Source of the DNA: Kryptolebias marmoratus
Lineage: Eukaryota > Chordata > Actinopteri > Cyprinodontiformes > Rivulidae
Direction: 5' to 3'
Assembly (NCBI RefSeq): GCF_001649575.2
Contig: NC_051440.1
Span: 23,856,476 to 23,920,475, forward strand
DNA length: 64,000 bases
Each line of letters starts with the position of its first letter. The first letter of the stretch is position 1. Shown piece by piece: positions 33,540 to 45,560 of this stretch. Below the pieces are notes generated by a model. The model made no database searches. It saw only the letters and a list, made by a program, of their open reading frames with translations, and had not been told where the DNA came from. The translations under genes and the position numbers were made by a program.

Positions 33540-34570
33540 ATTACAGGTTTGCTTCATGCAAATGTAGAAAGTTTTTCATATGCTGATATAAAATTGTCTC
33601 ATCTTTTTCTGGTTCGACTACATTAGTATGAAACCTGAAACCTTAACCAGAGTTGAAAGCTTCACCCGATGATCCAACTGAGTCTGAATGTTTCTTTGTT
33701 TGTCTTATAGATCTACAAACATCTGGGATCATATTTACCTTTTCTAAATTCTTTATGCAGCAGCTTTTAGGCTTATTTTTACATGACTTTGCAGTTTTCT
33801 GTTAACTAATGCTTAGAAGCTTTTGATATTTTGAATAAAATGACTTTATACCTATATTTTTACTGAATCCACTTATCACTGTTTTATTATTGAGCATAAG
33901 AATCACCTTTTAGTGATTAAAGTGTTCTTCAAATAAATGTAATATTTCCGAATCATTACTTGGTGTGACTCAACTTCATTAAATTAATCTGTTAGGTTTT
34001 TTCAATTTATTTATTAATTTTTTCTATTGTTTGTAACACCTGAAATGAAGATACTTTATTAAAGGAAACATAAGCACAAGCAGAATTGAAAAGGAGAATC
34101 ATACTAGCTAAAACTAAAAAGTAACAAAAGAAATAAATAAATAAAGCAAGTTTTCTGAAGCAAATTGTAAAGAGAACAATGTTTATGAAGGAACTGAAGA
34201 GATGTCATTATTTCTAAGGGGAAAGTATTTGTAAAAACAAATAAAGGTAAAAATCTTTTCAAACATAAAAAAGGCTCAAAAACCAAAGTCATCGCAGTGA
34301 AGTAAAAATCAAAGTGCCAAACCTGTCCTGTTAAACCCGGACACGCCTGTTTATGAACGACTAAACACCACAAACATGCAGAAGTAGTTAATTAGAAAAA
34401 TGAATACGGGAACAAACAAGTGACAAAAGAAAACATCCTGTACAGTTTTGACCCGATGACGTCACATTTAGTCAATCACATACAGGCAGGACCGGTAAAA
34501 ACTGTTTTTAGCTTTTGTTACTTTTAGCCTTGAACTAGCCTTTTTTCTATTATAACTAGCATGTTGCTGC
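33540..34570 (-). repeat. Inverted copy of 23690-24800 with CHST 3'-flank module
   Basis: Carries copy 3 of the 3'-flank module (33540-34080) and the adjoining block. It lies 1.6 kb downstream of gene B in the orientation opposite to copy 1. Substitutions and small indels relative to the other copies suggest it is older than the A/B arms. Confidence 0.75.
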
Positions 34571-34849
34571 TTTTACTGTAACTTGTAGCTAACAATTTAT
34601 TACATTTGGCTTTTATTTTTTTTAATTTTTATTTATTTTTTTGTCCTGTCATGGCATTTCAGGCATACCATGTAGAGAAGATGGCTGCCTACGTGTGTCA
34701 GAACAGATTTGCTCTACAAAAAGAATATCTCAAGATGAAATCCTTTATTGAATCGAGACTGAATCTAGCGTCAGAGTAGGCAGGCCATGTTGACCCCCCA
34801 ATGACCCAGAGCTGCACCTTCCCCGGCAGAGAAACCGCCCAGCACCAAG
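34571..34849. other. Spacer between inverted modules
   Basis: AT-rich start, then a GC-richer stretch (34640-34850) without recognised features. Confidence 0.3.
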
Positions 34850-35470
34850 CTTCTAAGCATTAGTTAACAGAAAACTGCAAAGTCGTGTAAAAATAAGCCT
34901 AAAAGCTGCTGCAGAAAGAATTTAGAAAAGGTAAATATGATCCCAGATGTTTGTAGATCTATAAGACAAACAAAGAAACATTCAGACTCAGTTGGATCAA
35001 CAGGTGAAGCTTTTTCTTGTGGTTACAGTTTCAGGTTTTTTACTGCTATGTAGTAAAACCAGAAACAGATGAGGCAATTAATTTTATGTCTGCATATAAA
35101 AAAATATGTTCTACAACTTTTGCTTGAGGCAAACCTGTCATTACAGAGGACAGTTTCTTTGTCACTAAAGTAAACAAACATTGTACAAAGTGACAAAAAA
35201 AAACCCAAAAAACTAAAAGAATCCTATTTTTGTCAATGATGCCATAACCTGTCAAGTGCAGTTGGAATAATATAACATGTACAAATTCACAAGTGCGTTC
35301 AGCTAAAACTATTTCTTAAAACAATAAACACTTTTAAGATTACTTGAGTTTGGCAGCTGTCACACAACACGGCTGAACTCTCACACCTCATTTCAATCTT
35401 AGAAACATAGTATTTGGTATCCAGTTGCCATAAATCAAAGTTTTTGCTTCTTTTTTTTAATACTGCAAGT
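34850..35470 (+). repeat. CHST 3'-flank module, copy 4, and adjoining old repeat
   Basis: Copy of the module at 17990-18420 in the same orientation, most diverged of the four, followed by the partner of 32800-33170. No sulfotransferase coding exon is attached to it, so it is probably the remains of a lost gene copy. Confidence 0.65.
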
Positions 35471-35519
35471 TGAACAGTCTTTAAAACCCACTCTCTCCTT
35501 TGCTAGTGGGTGTATGCGT

Positions 35520-36010
35520 GTACTGTTAGCAAAATATCTTGTGAGCCACTGGACAGATTAGAACTAAACCTTCAGGTGGTCATCACTGGATGAACATCTA
35601 CAACCGATTGACTTTTGGAGTCATTCCCATTCAAGATGGCCGCCACAGCTAAGCGACTTCAGCAAACACGTAAATGGTTACAAATCCACCAGTTTTCCAG
35701 ACGCTGAGCTCAGATTGGATGAGGTAGTAGCTGAGACTGATCCCCAACACAAACTGATCCGTTTTAAAAACTCAACTCTGTTTGTTTGTTAGCAAAATAA
35801 CTTGTGAACTGGGAGATATTTTGGATTTAATTTAAAATCCAATAATTCAGCCAGTTTCACGGATATTGAGCTCAGATTTGATGAGGTAGTAGCTCAGAGT
35901 CATCCCCAACATTTACTCCAAGCTCCACACAAAGATCTGTACCTAAAACTGCTGTTATCAATGTTGACCCTGTTTGTGTGTTAGCAAAATAACTCACGAA
36001 CATCTGGACT
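35520..36010 (+). repeat. Dispersed fish repeat, tandem copies
   Basis: At least two copies of the repeat seen near 10970 and 27230, with 'gatggccgccacagctaag' and 'tagtagctcagagtcatcc'. Non-coding, class unknown. Confidence 0.6.
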
Positions 36011-36074
36011 GAAAGTAACAACTGGAGGTACATCTACAACTGAATCATTTTAGAGTCTTCCTGTTTCAGCTAAT

Positions 36075-36835
36075 TAACACTGGCCAATACAGAAATGCTG
36101 AGAACATAGTCAGTTTTACAGATACTGAGCTAAGATTTAGTGTGGTGGTAGCTGAGAGTCATCCTAAACACATACTAAGAGCATTACATGTTGTGCAACA
36201 TATTTGTGTTAAACACAGTATGGTAAACTAAAAGCTAACATGTGAACTCATCAGACCAACACCTGACTCACGCCAGTTTACGAGCCTCAAATTGCTTCTC
36301 ATTAAAAACATCAACAACATTAGCTGGAGTTATTTTTTAATGACTGTTATTATGTGAACTTTAAATTCACAAGAAGCCGACATTTAAATTTTACAACCTC
36401 GGATAAAGATGCAACCACCAGGTGGAAGCAAAAGGTAAGAAAATCTGGAATCTTCACTCATCGAGCTGTGTGAAACTGTGTGTGCAGTGAAATGGCGTGA
36501 TTGTTTAAACAGAATTTATCTACATTTTTAAAAAACAAAATGGCCAAACATTTTAAAGCAAACATTAATAAATCAGAATGTTATTTAATAAATGAACAGC
36601 TTGTTTTTGTTTTTTCATCCTTTACTTTTCTCTGTCAGTGCCTTGTCATGTCCTGAAAACAGCCTCTGAAATTAGCTGGATAATGAAATTTTATGCAGCT
36701 TTGAGTTAGGGAGAGAAAATAAAAGGTTTTGTAAAGGTTAGATGAGCAAAAAACTAATTCTTCTTTGAAGACAGTGAAGGGAAATGCAATAAAAGTTTAA
36801 TATGTAAACACAGTTGAAGAAGAATGATCCTGTAA
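36075..36835 (+). repeat. Direct repeat, copy 2 (partner 26305-27070)
   Basis: Same content and orientation as copy 1, preceded by the same type of dispersed repeat. The two copies are about 9.8 kb apart and bracket gene B. Confidence 0.8.
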
Positions 36836-37129
36836 AGATGAAAAATGTTTACCTCTAAAAATCTTTATCCTTACACCATAAATTTACAAAAACTGGTAAT
36901 AGTGCTGGTGATGTAGCAACCAAACTTTATTAATCCAGACTTTGAACTTAAATGCTGCGTCTCTAACATGAAAACACTGCCGTAGTGTAGTTAAAGGCGC
37001 GATCAGGAGGAACTTTCAACACTCATTCATATTTTGCATCACCGCAGCAGGTTATTGTTAAATCTGTTTTTACTCAGCCTCTCCCGTCAGCAATTATTGA
37101 AACAAATTACTCATTTGATTGGTACACTA

Positions 37130-37840
37130 AGCTGCTACTAAAGCTAAAGTTGTTACGGGTTACAAGAAGAATGTGTCAAAAAACAACCACAATAAGGTGT
37201 GCCAGCGTTCTCTCATTAGCTCCAAAGACGAGAAACGCTGTTGGCTTTCCACTGATGATAAACACCGTAACTAAAGTTGGAGTCTCTTCTCCCACTTCCA
37301 CTTCCTGGACAGTGGATTGGTCGTCGTGGGCCAGTTGAATGGCCCCCAAGGTCTCCCGATCTGACCCCCTTAGACTTTTTTCTTTGGGGTCATCTGACGG
37401 CGATTGTCTCTGCTGTGAAGATACGAGATGAAGCACCTGAAACTACAGATACTGGAAGCCTGTGCTCGCATTTCTCCTGTAGTGTTGCTGTCAGTGTGTG
37501 AAGAGTGGGAGAAGAGGGTTGCATTGACAATCCAACACTTTGAACACATTTTATAAGTGCTGAGAAACTTGTAAATAACTCATGAAAGAATAAAGTTACG
37601 TTAAAAGCAAGCACACTATTCTTTTTCTTGTGAAGTTCCCAATAAGTTTGATGTGTCACATGACCCTCTTCCTATTGAAAAAACAAAAGTTGGATCCAAA
37701 ATGGCCACCATGGTCACCACCCATCTTGAAAAGTTTCCCCCCTCCCATATACTAATGTGCCACAAACAGGAAGTTAATATCATCAACCATTCCCATGTTA
37801 TTAAGGTGTATCCATATAAAAGGCGCACCCTGTAGAACTA
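37130..37840 (+). mobile_element. Degenerate mariner-type DNA transposon
   Basis: The plus strand encodes WPPRSPDLTPLDFFLWGHL, a conserved motif near the end of mariner/IS630-type DDE transposases, followed by frame breaks. It ends near 37836 at GGCGCACCCTGTAGA, similar to terminal repeats of such elements. Non-functional. Confidence 0.65.
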
Positions 37841-37904
37841 AATATAATCCAAACATGAGCAAAGTCCTGGATCACCTTCATCAACGGTCTTAATTAAAAA
37901 AAAA

Positions 37905-38205
37905 AAAACTAGACAGTGCAGTGCCTCCCAGCCTGGGGCCTTTCTGGGTGGAGTTTGCATGTCTCTGTGCATGCATGGGTTTACTCCGGTTACTCCGGTT
38001 TCCTCCCACAGACATGCATGTTAATTAGTAACGCTAAAATTGTCCCTAGGTGTGAGTGAGCATGTGAGCATGTGAACGTTGTCCCGTCCCTGTGATGGAC
38101 TTGTCCAGGGTGTCCCCCTGCCTCTCGCACAGTGACGGCTGGAGACAGGCATCAGCTCCCTGCAACTCCGAAAGGAGAAGTGGGTAAAGAAAAGGGATGG
38201 ATAGA
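37905..38205 (+). mobile_element. tRNA-type fish SINE, degenerate
   Basis: Recognised by the series 'tttctgggtggagtttgcatg', shortened here to 'gtggagtttgcatg', then 'gcatgggtttactccggtt', 'ttcctcccacagacatgcat', 'aaattgtccctaggtgtgag', 'tgtccagggtgt' and a ggatggatag tail. This is a very common teleost short interspersed repeat. Confidence 0.75.
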
Positions 38206-39248
38206 TGTGAATCACTTAAGTAAACAGCATTTTATTAGAAAAACTCTAAACAACAGATCAGATTCTTTATGGAAGGCTTCTGTGGAAAAGCTAATATCTT
38301 ACCTGTCACTGATAGATTTATGAGTTTGAAATTTAAACTCGTTCTGATTGGATTATTGAGCTAAAGGCTAGCCCTGCCATTTTCAAAACAACTCCAAGAT
38401 CAAAACTTCTAAAGCGGTTCATGCAAACGCTATTTTATCAGTCTTTGTTCTGCCATCTGTTTCATAAAACACAAGAGTTAGATGATTCCTTGTGAATGCA
38501 GCATTTGGCCAGCCGTTAGCTTGGTCTGGACAAAGACTTCTGCTGTAGTTGAAATATGCTCTAAATAAATAATGATTAAAAAAGTGTTTCATTAAATTAG
38601 ATCTTTGTAAAGTACACATGGTAGTGCCCACACAGCAAATGAGTGATTTATGGCTTTATAGTTTAATTTATTTAATGACAACTTTGACTTTCTGGAAAAA
38701 AACAAAAAAAAAAAAAAACACCAACTTGAAAATCAGCACCATTGTCCAGGAATGAGAAGTCAGGATGTAAAAGTCTGTTAAAAGGTTTATTTTTATTGTT
38801 AGATGCTAAAAAAAACAGGAAACTGAATGTTGGGCCAGTCTGAGTGCTACATTTCCTTTGACAAATTAAAACCTTTTTCATTAGTTCGTCTGGATTTGGC
38901 ACCAAATTCGCTGGAAGGCAGGTGTGATTATCTTCACAACCGAAATATTCCATTGTCTTAGAGCTGGGAATGTAAAAATGCAGCTCTTGTGACTCTTTAT
39001 CTTGTCAGAACAGGTACAATGGGGCACATTTTTCTCTTAAGCATGTTGAAAATGGAGCTTAAAGATGGGTGTGTTGTGTCATTACATGGTTGTTTGTTTT
39101 TTTTCAACTCTTTCCTCAAGTTTGCTCATCATGTTTGTTTCAGGAACTTCTATCTTCTTGTTGTTTCTTTAAAAATACACATTGGTCTATCCATCGATCA
39201 GTCTACCTGCAGAGTAAATGGTTTGTATGAAGCCTTACAATCAAACCT
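38206..39248. other. Intergenic, nothing recognised
   Basis: AT-rich sequence between the SINE and the end of gene C. Short frames on both strands carry no recognisable motif. Confidence 0.35.
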
Positions 39249-39254
39249 TTATTT
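39249..39254 (-). terminator. Candidate poly(A) signal for gene C
   Basis: AATAAA on the minus strand about 260 nt beyond the gene C stop codon; well placed, not verified. Confidence 0.4.
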
Positions 39255-39515
39255 AATAAAATACTCTTGATCTAGAAGTCTTAAACTGAACATAAACAAA
39301 ACAACACGTAAAACAACAACAACTGTATACAAACTGAGCTTTCACACAGTGTTTAAATCTTATAAATGTACAAACAGTGTTGTGTACATGTGCCATAAAT
39401 CCATGTTTTTGTTTTGTTGCCCACATTGTAGGTCTATCAGTCAGCAAAGCCATGCACAGATTCACAGTTGATTCAGGAGGCAGATCTACAACAATGATAA
39501 AGATGTCATTCATGT

Positions 39516-40700
39516 TTACTTAAGATCTGTCTGCTTGTTTTTATCTGGCATCCAGATGAACTTATACGGTTCCTTCGGCTCCAGCAGATCTATGTCAAGT
39601 GCCTTCTGCTCTTTTATGCTGTTAACGGTCCTGTATCCGAGCAGCTCCATGGCCTCGCTGCAGACGTCCTGAACACGTTTGACCTTGTAGAACGGCAGCA
39701 TGGTGCGCCAGGCCTGAGAGACGAGTGTGGCATTTCTGGAGGTGATTTCGAAAGCCTGTTTCTTAGAGCCTTTCCCCGTCCCGTGGGTTTTCTCATAGAT
39801 CCATTCCGCCATCTCAGGGGTCATCTTTAAGCCAGCAAACTCATAAAGATCGTTGATTTCCTTTAGCGGATTGCGTGTCAGATCTTCGTAACGAATCATC
39901 TTGTAGCGGTCTTTTAGAAACAGAGGAGGATTTACAACAGCCCCATTGTTGATGCGTACATGGCTACGGCAAACTTCTTCCAGGACCTGATACTGCATCT
40001 GATATAAGGGTATTTTCTTCTGCTCCAAAACAATAGAGCTATCTAACCCTAATGCTCTGGGTGATGCCTGTCTGGACCTGAACACGGCCCGAGGGTCCCG
40101 GACCAGATGAATGATGCGGAGATCCAGGTTGGGGTCTCGTAGGAGGGGGTAAAGGGATTTCAGCTCAAATAATCGCACTTCTTTTAAAACAACATGACTG
40201 TATGTCCAACAGGCCTTCTTAGCTCTATGCAGGCCTCGAGCATCACATATGTCTTCACATTGAGAGGCGTTGCTCACGGTTAGAGGACAGGCCGGAGGCG
40301 AGCACAGAGCCCGACTTTGAGTCCACATAAACAAGGAGGACATGTTGTAGTTTTCTGGTAGATATGGATCCATAACTGAGAAGTCACACTGGAACACACC
40401 TCGCAGTAAATCCCTGACAGCTTTTCGGAGGAGCCCGGCACCGGGTTTCTCCACTTTGGTCCACACATGCCATGCGGGCTCCATTAGGTAGAAAACAGAC
40501 GGGTGCTGGCTGAAAACCTGACCCAGGAAGGAGGAACCTGATCGCCATGACGAGAGCAGCAAAACGTGAACTTTACGTTGAGGGACAGATTCGGAGGGAC
40601 TCAGCTGAATGTGCAAGCTGAGGAAAAGCACCACTGCTGTCCCCTGCAGGAACACCAGAAAAATCACAGTCTTGAGGGTAACTCTGTAGTAGCGCCCCAT
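39516..40700 (-). CDS. Carbohydrate 6-O-sulfotransferase, CHST5/6-like (gene C, full tail)
   Basis: A 394-residue type II Golgi sulfotransferase. Anchor at about 10-30, SSWRSGSS at 50-57, RIIHLVRDPRAVFRS for the 3'-phosphate site, RALCSPPAC and FLKDRYKMIRYEDLTRNPL. Among the five it is the most divergent and probably closest to the ancestral form. Its C-terminus continues past the point where A, B and E stop, with KFIWMPDKNKQ, comparable to the HFSW-type tail I recall for mammalian CHST5/6. Length matches the mammalian enzymes. The start ATG follows the same 5'UTR signature as the other copies. Substrate preference (GlcNAc or Gal) cannot be told from sequence alone. Confidence 0.94.
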   Translation of the reverse strand: MGRYYRVTLKTVIFLVFLQGTAVVLFLSLHIQLSPSESVPQRKVHVLLLSSWRSGSSFLGQVFSQHPSVFYLMEPAWHVWTKVEKPGAGLLRKAVRDLLRGVFQCDFSVMDPYLPENYNMSSLFMWTQSRALCSPPACPLTVSNASQCEDICDARGLHRAKKACWTYSHVVLKEVRLFELKSLYPLLRDPNLDLRIIHLVRDPRAVFRSRQASPRALGLDSSIVLEQKKIPLYQMQYQVLEEVCRSHVRINNGAVVNPPLFLKDRYKMIRYEDLTRNPLKEINDLYEFAGLKMTPEMAEWIYEKTHGTGKGSKKQAFEITSRNATLVSQAWRTMLPFYKVKRVQDVCSEAMELLGYRTVNSIKEQKALDIDLLEPKEPYKFIWMPDKNKQTDLK

Positions 40701-40790
40701 GTTTATGTTTCTCTGTCAGCTTCTAGTGCAGGAGAATATCTGCTTTTGTTTGTCCTCTGTTGAGCAGGGTCCAGTCTCTTCTGCAAAAAA
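40701..40790 (-). promoter_or_regulatory. Gene C 5'UTR with conserved acceptor
   Basis: ttttttttgcag/AAGAGACT at 40791/40790, then CAGATATTCTCCTGCACTAG before the ATG. This is the shared paralogue signature of a spliced 5'UTR. Confidence 0.65.
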
Positions 40791-40914
40791 AAAGAAGACA
40801 AGTGAGATATTGAACCATTAGACCAATAGGCATGTTTCCTCAATCCAAAATTTTCTTTACAAATCATCTGACAGATAAACAAAGCATTCCTATTTCTTTT
40901 ATTATATTCTTTTA

Positions 40915-41215
40915 TATAGCTCTCGGAGTATAAGTTGGGGATGGCTTTCAGCTACAGCTACACCAAATTCTAAGTAAATATCTGTAAAACGGACTGAGTT
41001 ACAGCCCCTGTAGTGTTTGCTATGATTGATTTAAATCTATGCAATTAGACTGACTCCAAAAGTTATTCAGTTATAGATGTGAACCCAGTGATTACTTTCT
41101 GAAAGTTTAATTAAAATTCATCCAGTGGTTTATCAGATATTTTGCTAATGGTACAGACAAACGGACACACAAAAAGCAAAAACATCATCTTTTCTCCTTT
41201 GGCAGCAGGTGATTC
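40915..41215 (-). repeat. Dispersed fish repeat
   Basis: A minus-oriented copy of the repeat at 35520-36010 ('gactccaaaagttattcagtt', here cut to 'ctccaaaagttattcagtt', and 'gatattttgctaatgg'). It lies in the presumed 5'UTR intron of gene C. Confidence 0.5.
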
Positions 41216-43855
41216 GGTGACCTGTAAAGGTATAAATTTGTAACACTTGAATAAAGGTAACGTCTTTTTGTTACGAGCAGCTTGAGTCAGCTACAAAGTG
41301 TGTTCACAGGTGAGAACTATTATAGACTAAATGGAAACCCTTTCATTCAAACAGATTTAATCCTAGAAACTGGTTCAGGAGATTTACTTAAGTGTATTGT
41401 ATGCAACACCCTGTACTTTGCCGAGTATGTTGTTTATTTTAACCACCTACTGATTAGAAACAACAATGAAAACTAAATATACAACATAAATTTGCTATGT
41501 GTGTTCATATAATATCATCCCTTCTTGTACAGTTGCCTTAATTTTTTTATGACCACACTGTTGTTCACCAAGTTTGAAGCTCCTTTCATCAAGTTTGTAA
41601 TAGTTCGTTTGTGAATCACTTTGTTGGTAGAAAAGTACATTTTGTTATAGTCAGATTGTTACCTTTGCAAAGGTTTATGGCTTAAACTAAAGGAATGAAC
41701 AAATGAGTCTTTGAAACAAACTAAAAATAAAATGCTAGCTTTTTTTCACCAAGTTAAGAGAATCTTCTTGTCACTTCCAGTGGTACGTCTGAAAGATAGC
41801 TGAGAAACATTAACGTAGAGGGACCAAAAAGAAGTCATCACTTTAACACAGTGCTTCCCAAAGGTGGGCTCAGGGCCCCATGTGGGCCATGAAACATCCT
41901 CAGAGGGTCTCCATATATCAGAATAAATGTAAAATGATTACTCATGGAGTATTTTTAAGCATAAATACCATAGTCATGCATATAGTATTATTTTAGTATT
42001 GTATTATTAGTAGTAGTTGTGGCAGTTTTTGTTGTTATTATGTTTAATAGGACTATTAGCAATGTTGTAATACTTAAAATCATAAAATTTGGGATTACAA
42101 GCTGGTGCCATTGTTGTTTTGTAGGTCAGAACCTGAAAGGTTGGGGAATTGCTGCTTTAACAGACTGATAAAGCCGATGTCACATTTATAAAAGGAACTA
42201 AAACATCGTTGGACTTGTTTGAATCTGTTCACGTCATATTGGAAATTTCCCTCCTTGCTTTGTTTCATCAGTAGTGACATCAAACACCTGACAGACCAGT
42301 TCCGCGTCATTAGTCCTCTTACTGTATGTTCCTGCTTTTAATTGCACCGGACTCGTCACAAACTAGTCAAACTGCATTTTATTTCAGTCTTAGGTTTGTT
42401 TTTAGGTTGTGTCATGTAAGCTGTTGACTGCCTCATACAGAGTGTTTTTGTGTTATCGCTGAGTTTATGGCATTTATTTTGTTACAAATCACTAATTTAA
42501 TCAACTTGAACTACCTCTAGTACTTTAGATCAGCTTTAGTGTGGTAATTATTAATAAAAATTGTGCTTTTTTCAAACAATCCATGCATTTTTTGTCCTTT
42601 AAACCACAAATATTTTGACCTCCAACACTGGATCTGCACATACTCAAGAACTAATGATGAGAAACCAAAACCCTTTATGATTCTGTCTTAGTTAATAAGT
42701 GTGAGCCATCAACATTAATTGTGCAATCTGTAAGAATATGTGCCGCCATCTTGGGAAGCCCTTCAGGTAGCAACATAGGCGTCCTTTTATACTGCCAGAA
42801 TGGAGTATACAAGGACCATAAAACCTAAACTCAGCAAATTAATGCAATGTTTTGCTCTTAACTGTTATCAGTATTGGAGCTGGCGCTTCAAAGAACATGT
42901 TTCATCTGTAATTATTACGCCATATTAGCTCATAAATCATTGACCTTTTCAGTTTAATGTCAGTCTTGTCCATTGTTTATACTAACAGAAAATACTTCAT
43001 ACTTAAAGTAAACATATCTGTGCCAGTTTATTCAGATTCAACACCAGAATCAAGTGGGACAAAAAAATTGTAGTGAACTGACAGGCGCAGTGATGTGACA
43101 TGTTTCTTATTTTTATGCATGTTTGTCAAACTTAAATTTAAATATTAGACAAAGATAATACAAAATGCAGTTATGAAACAAAGGTCTTTATCATTAAGGG
43201 CGTGGATGAATCTAAACTACATGTTCCTGTGTGGAAAACTGATTGTCCATCCTCAGCAGCAACAACTGCAATCAACCGTTTGCGATAATTGGCAATGAGT
43301 TTTTTTACAGACCTGAGGAGGAATTATATATGTAAACTGACCACCCCTTTTATTTGAGGAAACTATAGTTTTAAGCAAAAATAAAAACTAGAAAGCACAG
43401 TTTCCTCAAATAATTGGGAAGGCTCCATCCGTTCGCCAGGATTCATCATTCTGCGCCACTTCGGACAGCAAATCATCCCTACAGTGAGGTAAATATTGTC
43501 ACGTTTCATGGATGGTTTGAAGTTATTTACAAAAACAAACAAAAACAAAATCCAGGATTGCAAAGACACGAGGGAACCCAGACAGCACATGGAAGTGAGG
43601 AAGATGACCGGGTTTTAAAGGCTGAAGATCACGACTGACTGATTAGTAACGCAGGACAGGTATGGGTGGCAGCGGCAGGCTGAGGAGTAACGAGCAGAGA
43701 AAAAGTAAATAATGAGGAGCCAAAACTATACAAAGACAAAACTAAACATGAAGACAACCAAATAACTAAATAAAAGAAACAATAAACCCAATACAAAAAC
43801 AAACCCAAAGACACCCAGATCACAAGAAATATATTTTCCCTCCAAATTTGTATAA
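41216..43855. other. Presumed gene C intron, nothing recognised
   Basis: AT-rich sequence. A stretch near 41850-41930 ('cttcccaaaggtgggctc') resembles the ends of common fish DNA transposons but is too degraded to classify. Confidence 0.35.
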
Positions 43856-44315
43856 GGGCCTTTTGGCTCAGGGCTAGGGTAAGGGTCTCCTCAGGGTTGA
43901 AGAGGTTAGGGCCTTCTGGCCCAGGGCTAGGGTAAGGGTCCCCTCAGGGTTTATGGGGTTAGGGCCTTCTGGCCCAGGGCTAGGGTAAGGGTCTCCTCAG
44001 GGTTGAAGAGGTTAGGGCCTTTTGGCTCTGGGCTAGGGTTAGGGTCTCCTCAGGGCTTGAGGCGTTAGGGACTTTTTTGCCCTGGGCTAGGGTTAGGGTC
44101 TCCTCGGGGTTTGAGGGGTTAGGGCCTTTTGGCCCAGGGCTAGGGTTAGGGTCTCTGGGTTGAAGGGGTTAGGGACTTTTGGCCCTGGGCTAGGGTTAGG
44201 GTCTCCTCTTGGATTGAGGGGCTAGGGCCTTTTGGCTCAGGGCTAGGGTCTCCTCAGGGTTTATGGGGTTAGGGCCTTTTGGCCCAGGGCTAGGGTTAGG
44301 GTCTCCTCAGGGTTT
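43856..44315 (+). repeat. G-rich minisatellite, ~9 units of ~53 bp with telomere-like words
   Basis: Nine degenerate units (47-54 bp) of a 'ttagggccttttggccc' - 'agggctagggttaggg' - 'tctcctcagggtt' pattern. Most units hold CTAGGGT(T/A)AGGG, close to the vertebrate telomere hexamer. Closely spaced GGG runs on the plus strand could form G-quadruplexes. It lies in the presumed 5'UTR intron of gene C. Confidence 0.9.
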
Positions 44316-45261
44316 AATTCTTGGACTCAAACAATATTTACACTGAAGGATGTATATTTGTAAGCCCAAGATGATAACAAACGTATATTGTCCGTTTACC
44401 TTTTTTTTACCCCCAAAAATGCACAATTTGTGAAAGTGTCAACCTCAGGTGTTTTTAGCTTGTCGTGAATTTTTGCAGTTTTCAATTATACTCAGGATTA
44501 TTGCAATGTAAATGTAATTCAATAAATGACCAAATATGAAAAAATAATTATGTTTTTGCATCGGTTCTGTTGATTTTGTTTGTCTAGTTTGCCTGTATTG
44601 TTACCAGTCATTCAGTTATTTAGTATGTAAGTACTTTTAGCCACAAAAAAGTACATTAATTGTTATTGTCAAACCTAACAACGCTTACAATGGGAATTTT
44701 TACTAGTCTGAATGCGATAACAGTGATAGATTTGGACACTGAAAGGACATTTTTGCCTTTATGTAACTTCGTAATTTTTAAAAGGGGCATATTTTTAAAA
44801 ATTACTGCACATGTAGTCTTTTGCATAGTACAAAAAAAACATAAAATAGGCACTTTTTGTTTGCCAGACTGACAGACATCTGTCTTAAAAATGACTTTAT
44901 TTTACTCAGAAATAACATAATTTACAGATTTCAGCTCATGTGGTCAACTGAACCATGGAAAATGTCTGTAGTGTAAGACATTCCACTGAAAGACATTCCT
45001 AAATATGTCCCTCATCACTGAAACAAAAAATAAATGTACCTCTGTTATACACAGAGTAACACCTACCCACTTGAATATGTTGCACCAGTCATTAAGGTTT
45101 TCTTGCATTATTTCTCTGTTCAGTTCCAGGCCAGAAAAAACTCTCATCTAAAAAACTAAAAACATTCATCATTCAAAACCCTCAGCAACATGAGAGCATT
45201 GGTGTACCGCTTGTTTTAATTGTAAGTAGTAATACTACTACTACTAATAATAAAGTTCTAC
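44316..45261. other. Presumed gene C intron, distal part
   Basis: AT-rich, no recognised gene or repeat. Confidence 0.3.
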
Positions 45262-45560
45262 CTTTAATCTTTCTCCAGTGTTGTTGCTGTCCACCAGAGT
45301 TGGTTCTCTGTGTCTTTAAACCCTGAGGTGTTCCTGACCCAGATTCAGTCTTCTTTTGATGATCAGATCTGTCACAATAATCATCCAATCTGAATCAGAT
45401 AAGAATCAGCTTCCAGCCTTGGCTCCAGAGTAAAATGAGTCTGTCACTGAAGGACAAGTAGGAAGAGGAAATAAAACCACATGCACGGATTTGATTGGCT
45501 GAAACTCCAGAGGGAGGGCGGGACCAAAGAGCATACAGGTATTCCTTCAGGTATGAAGGC
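45262..45560 (-). promoter_or_regulatory. Candidate promoter and first exon of gene C
   Basis: On the minus strand a GC box (CCCGCCC near 45515) and a CCAAT box (near 45494) are followed by a purine-rich stretch ending with a good donor, TTAAAG/gtagaa, at 45262/45261. The next acceptor in this orientation with the paralogue signature is at 40790, giving a 4.5-kb 5'UTR intron. No transcript evidence. Confidence 0.35.

Noticed and set aside
39614..39796. Short frames repeated antisense or out of frame in every sulfotransferase copy (for example near 18692, 31649, 49915, 55717)
   Set aside because: They recur only because the coding exon is conserved; they are shadows of the real frame.
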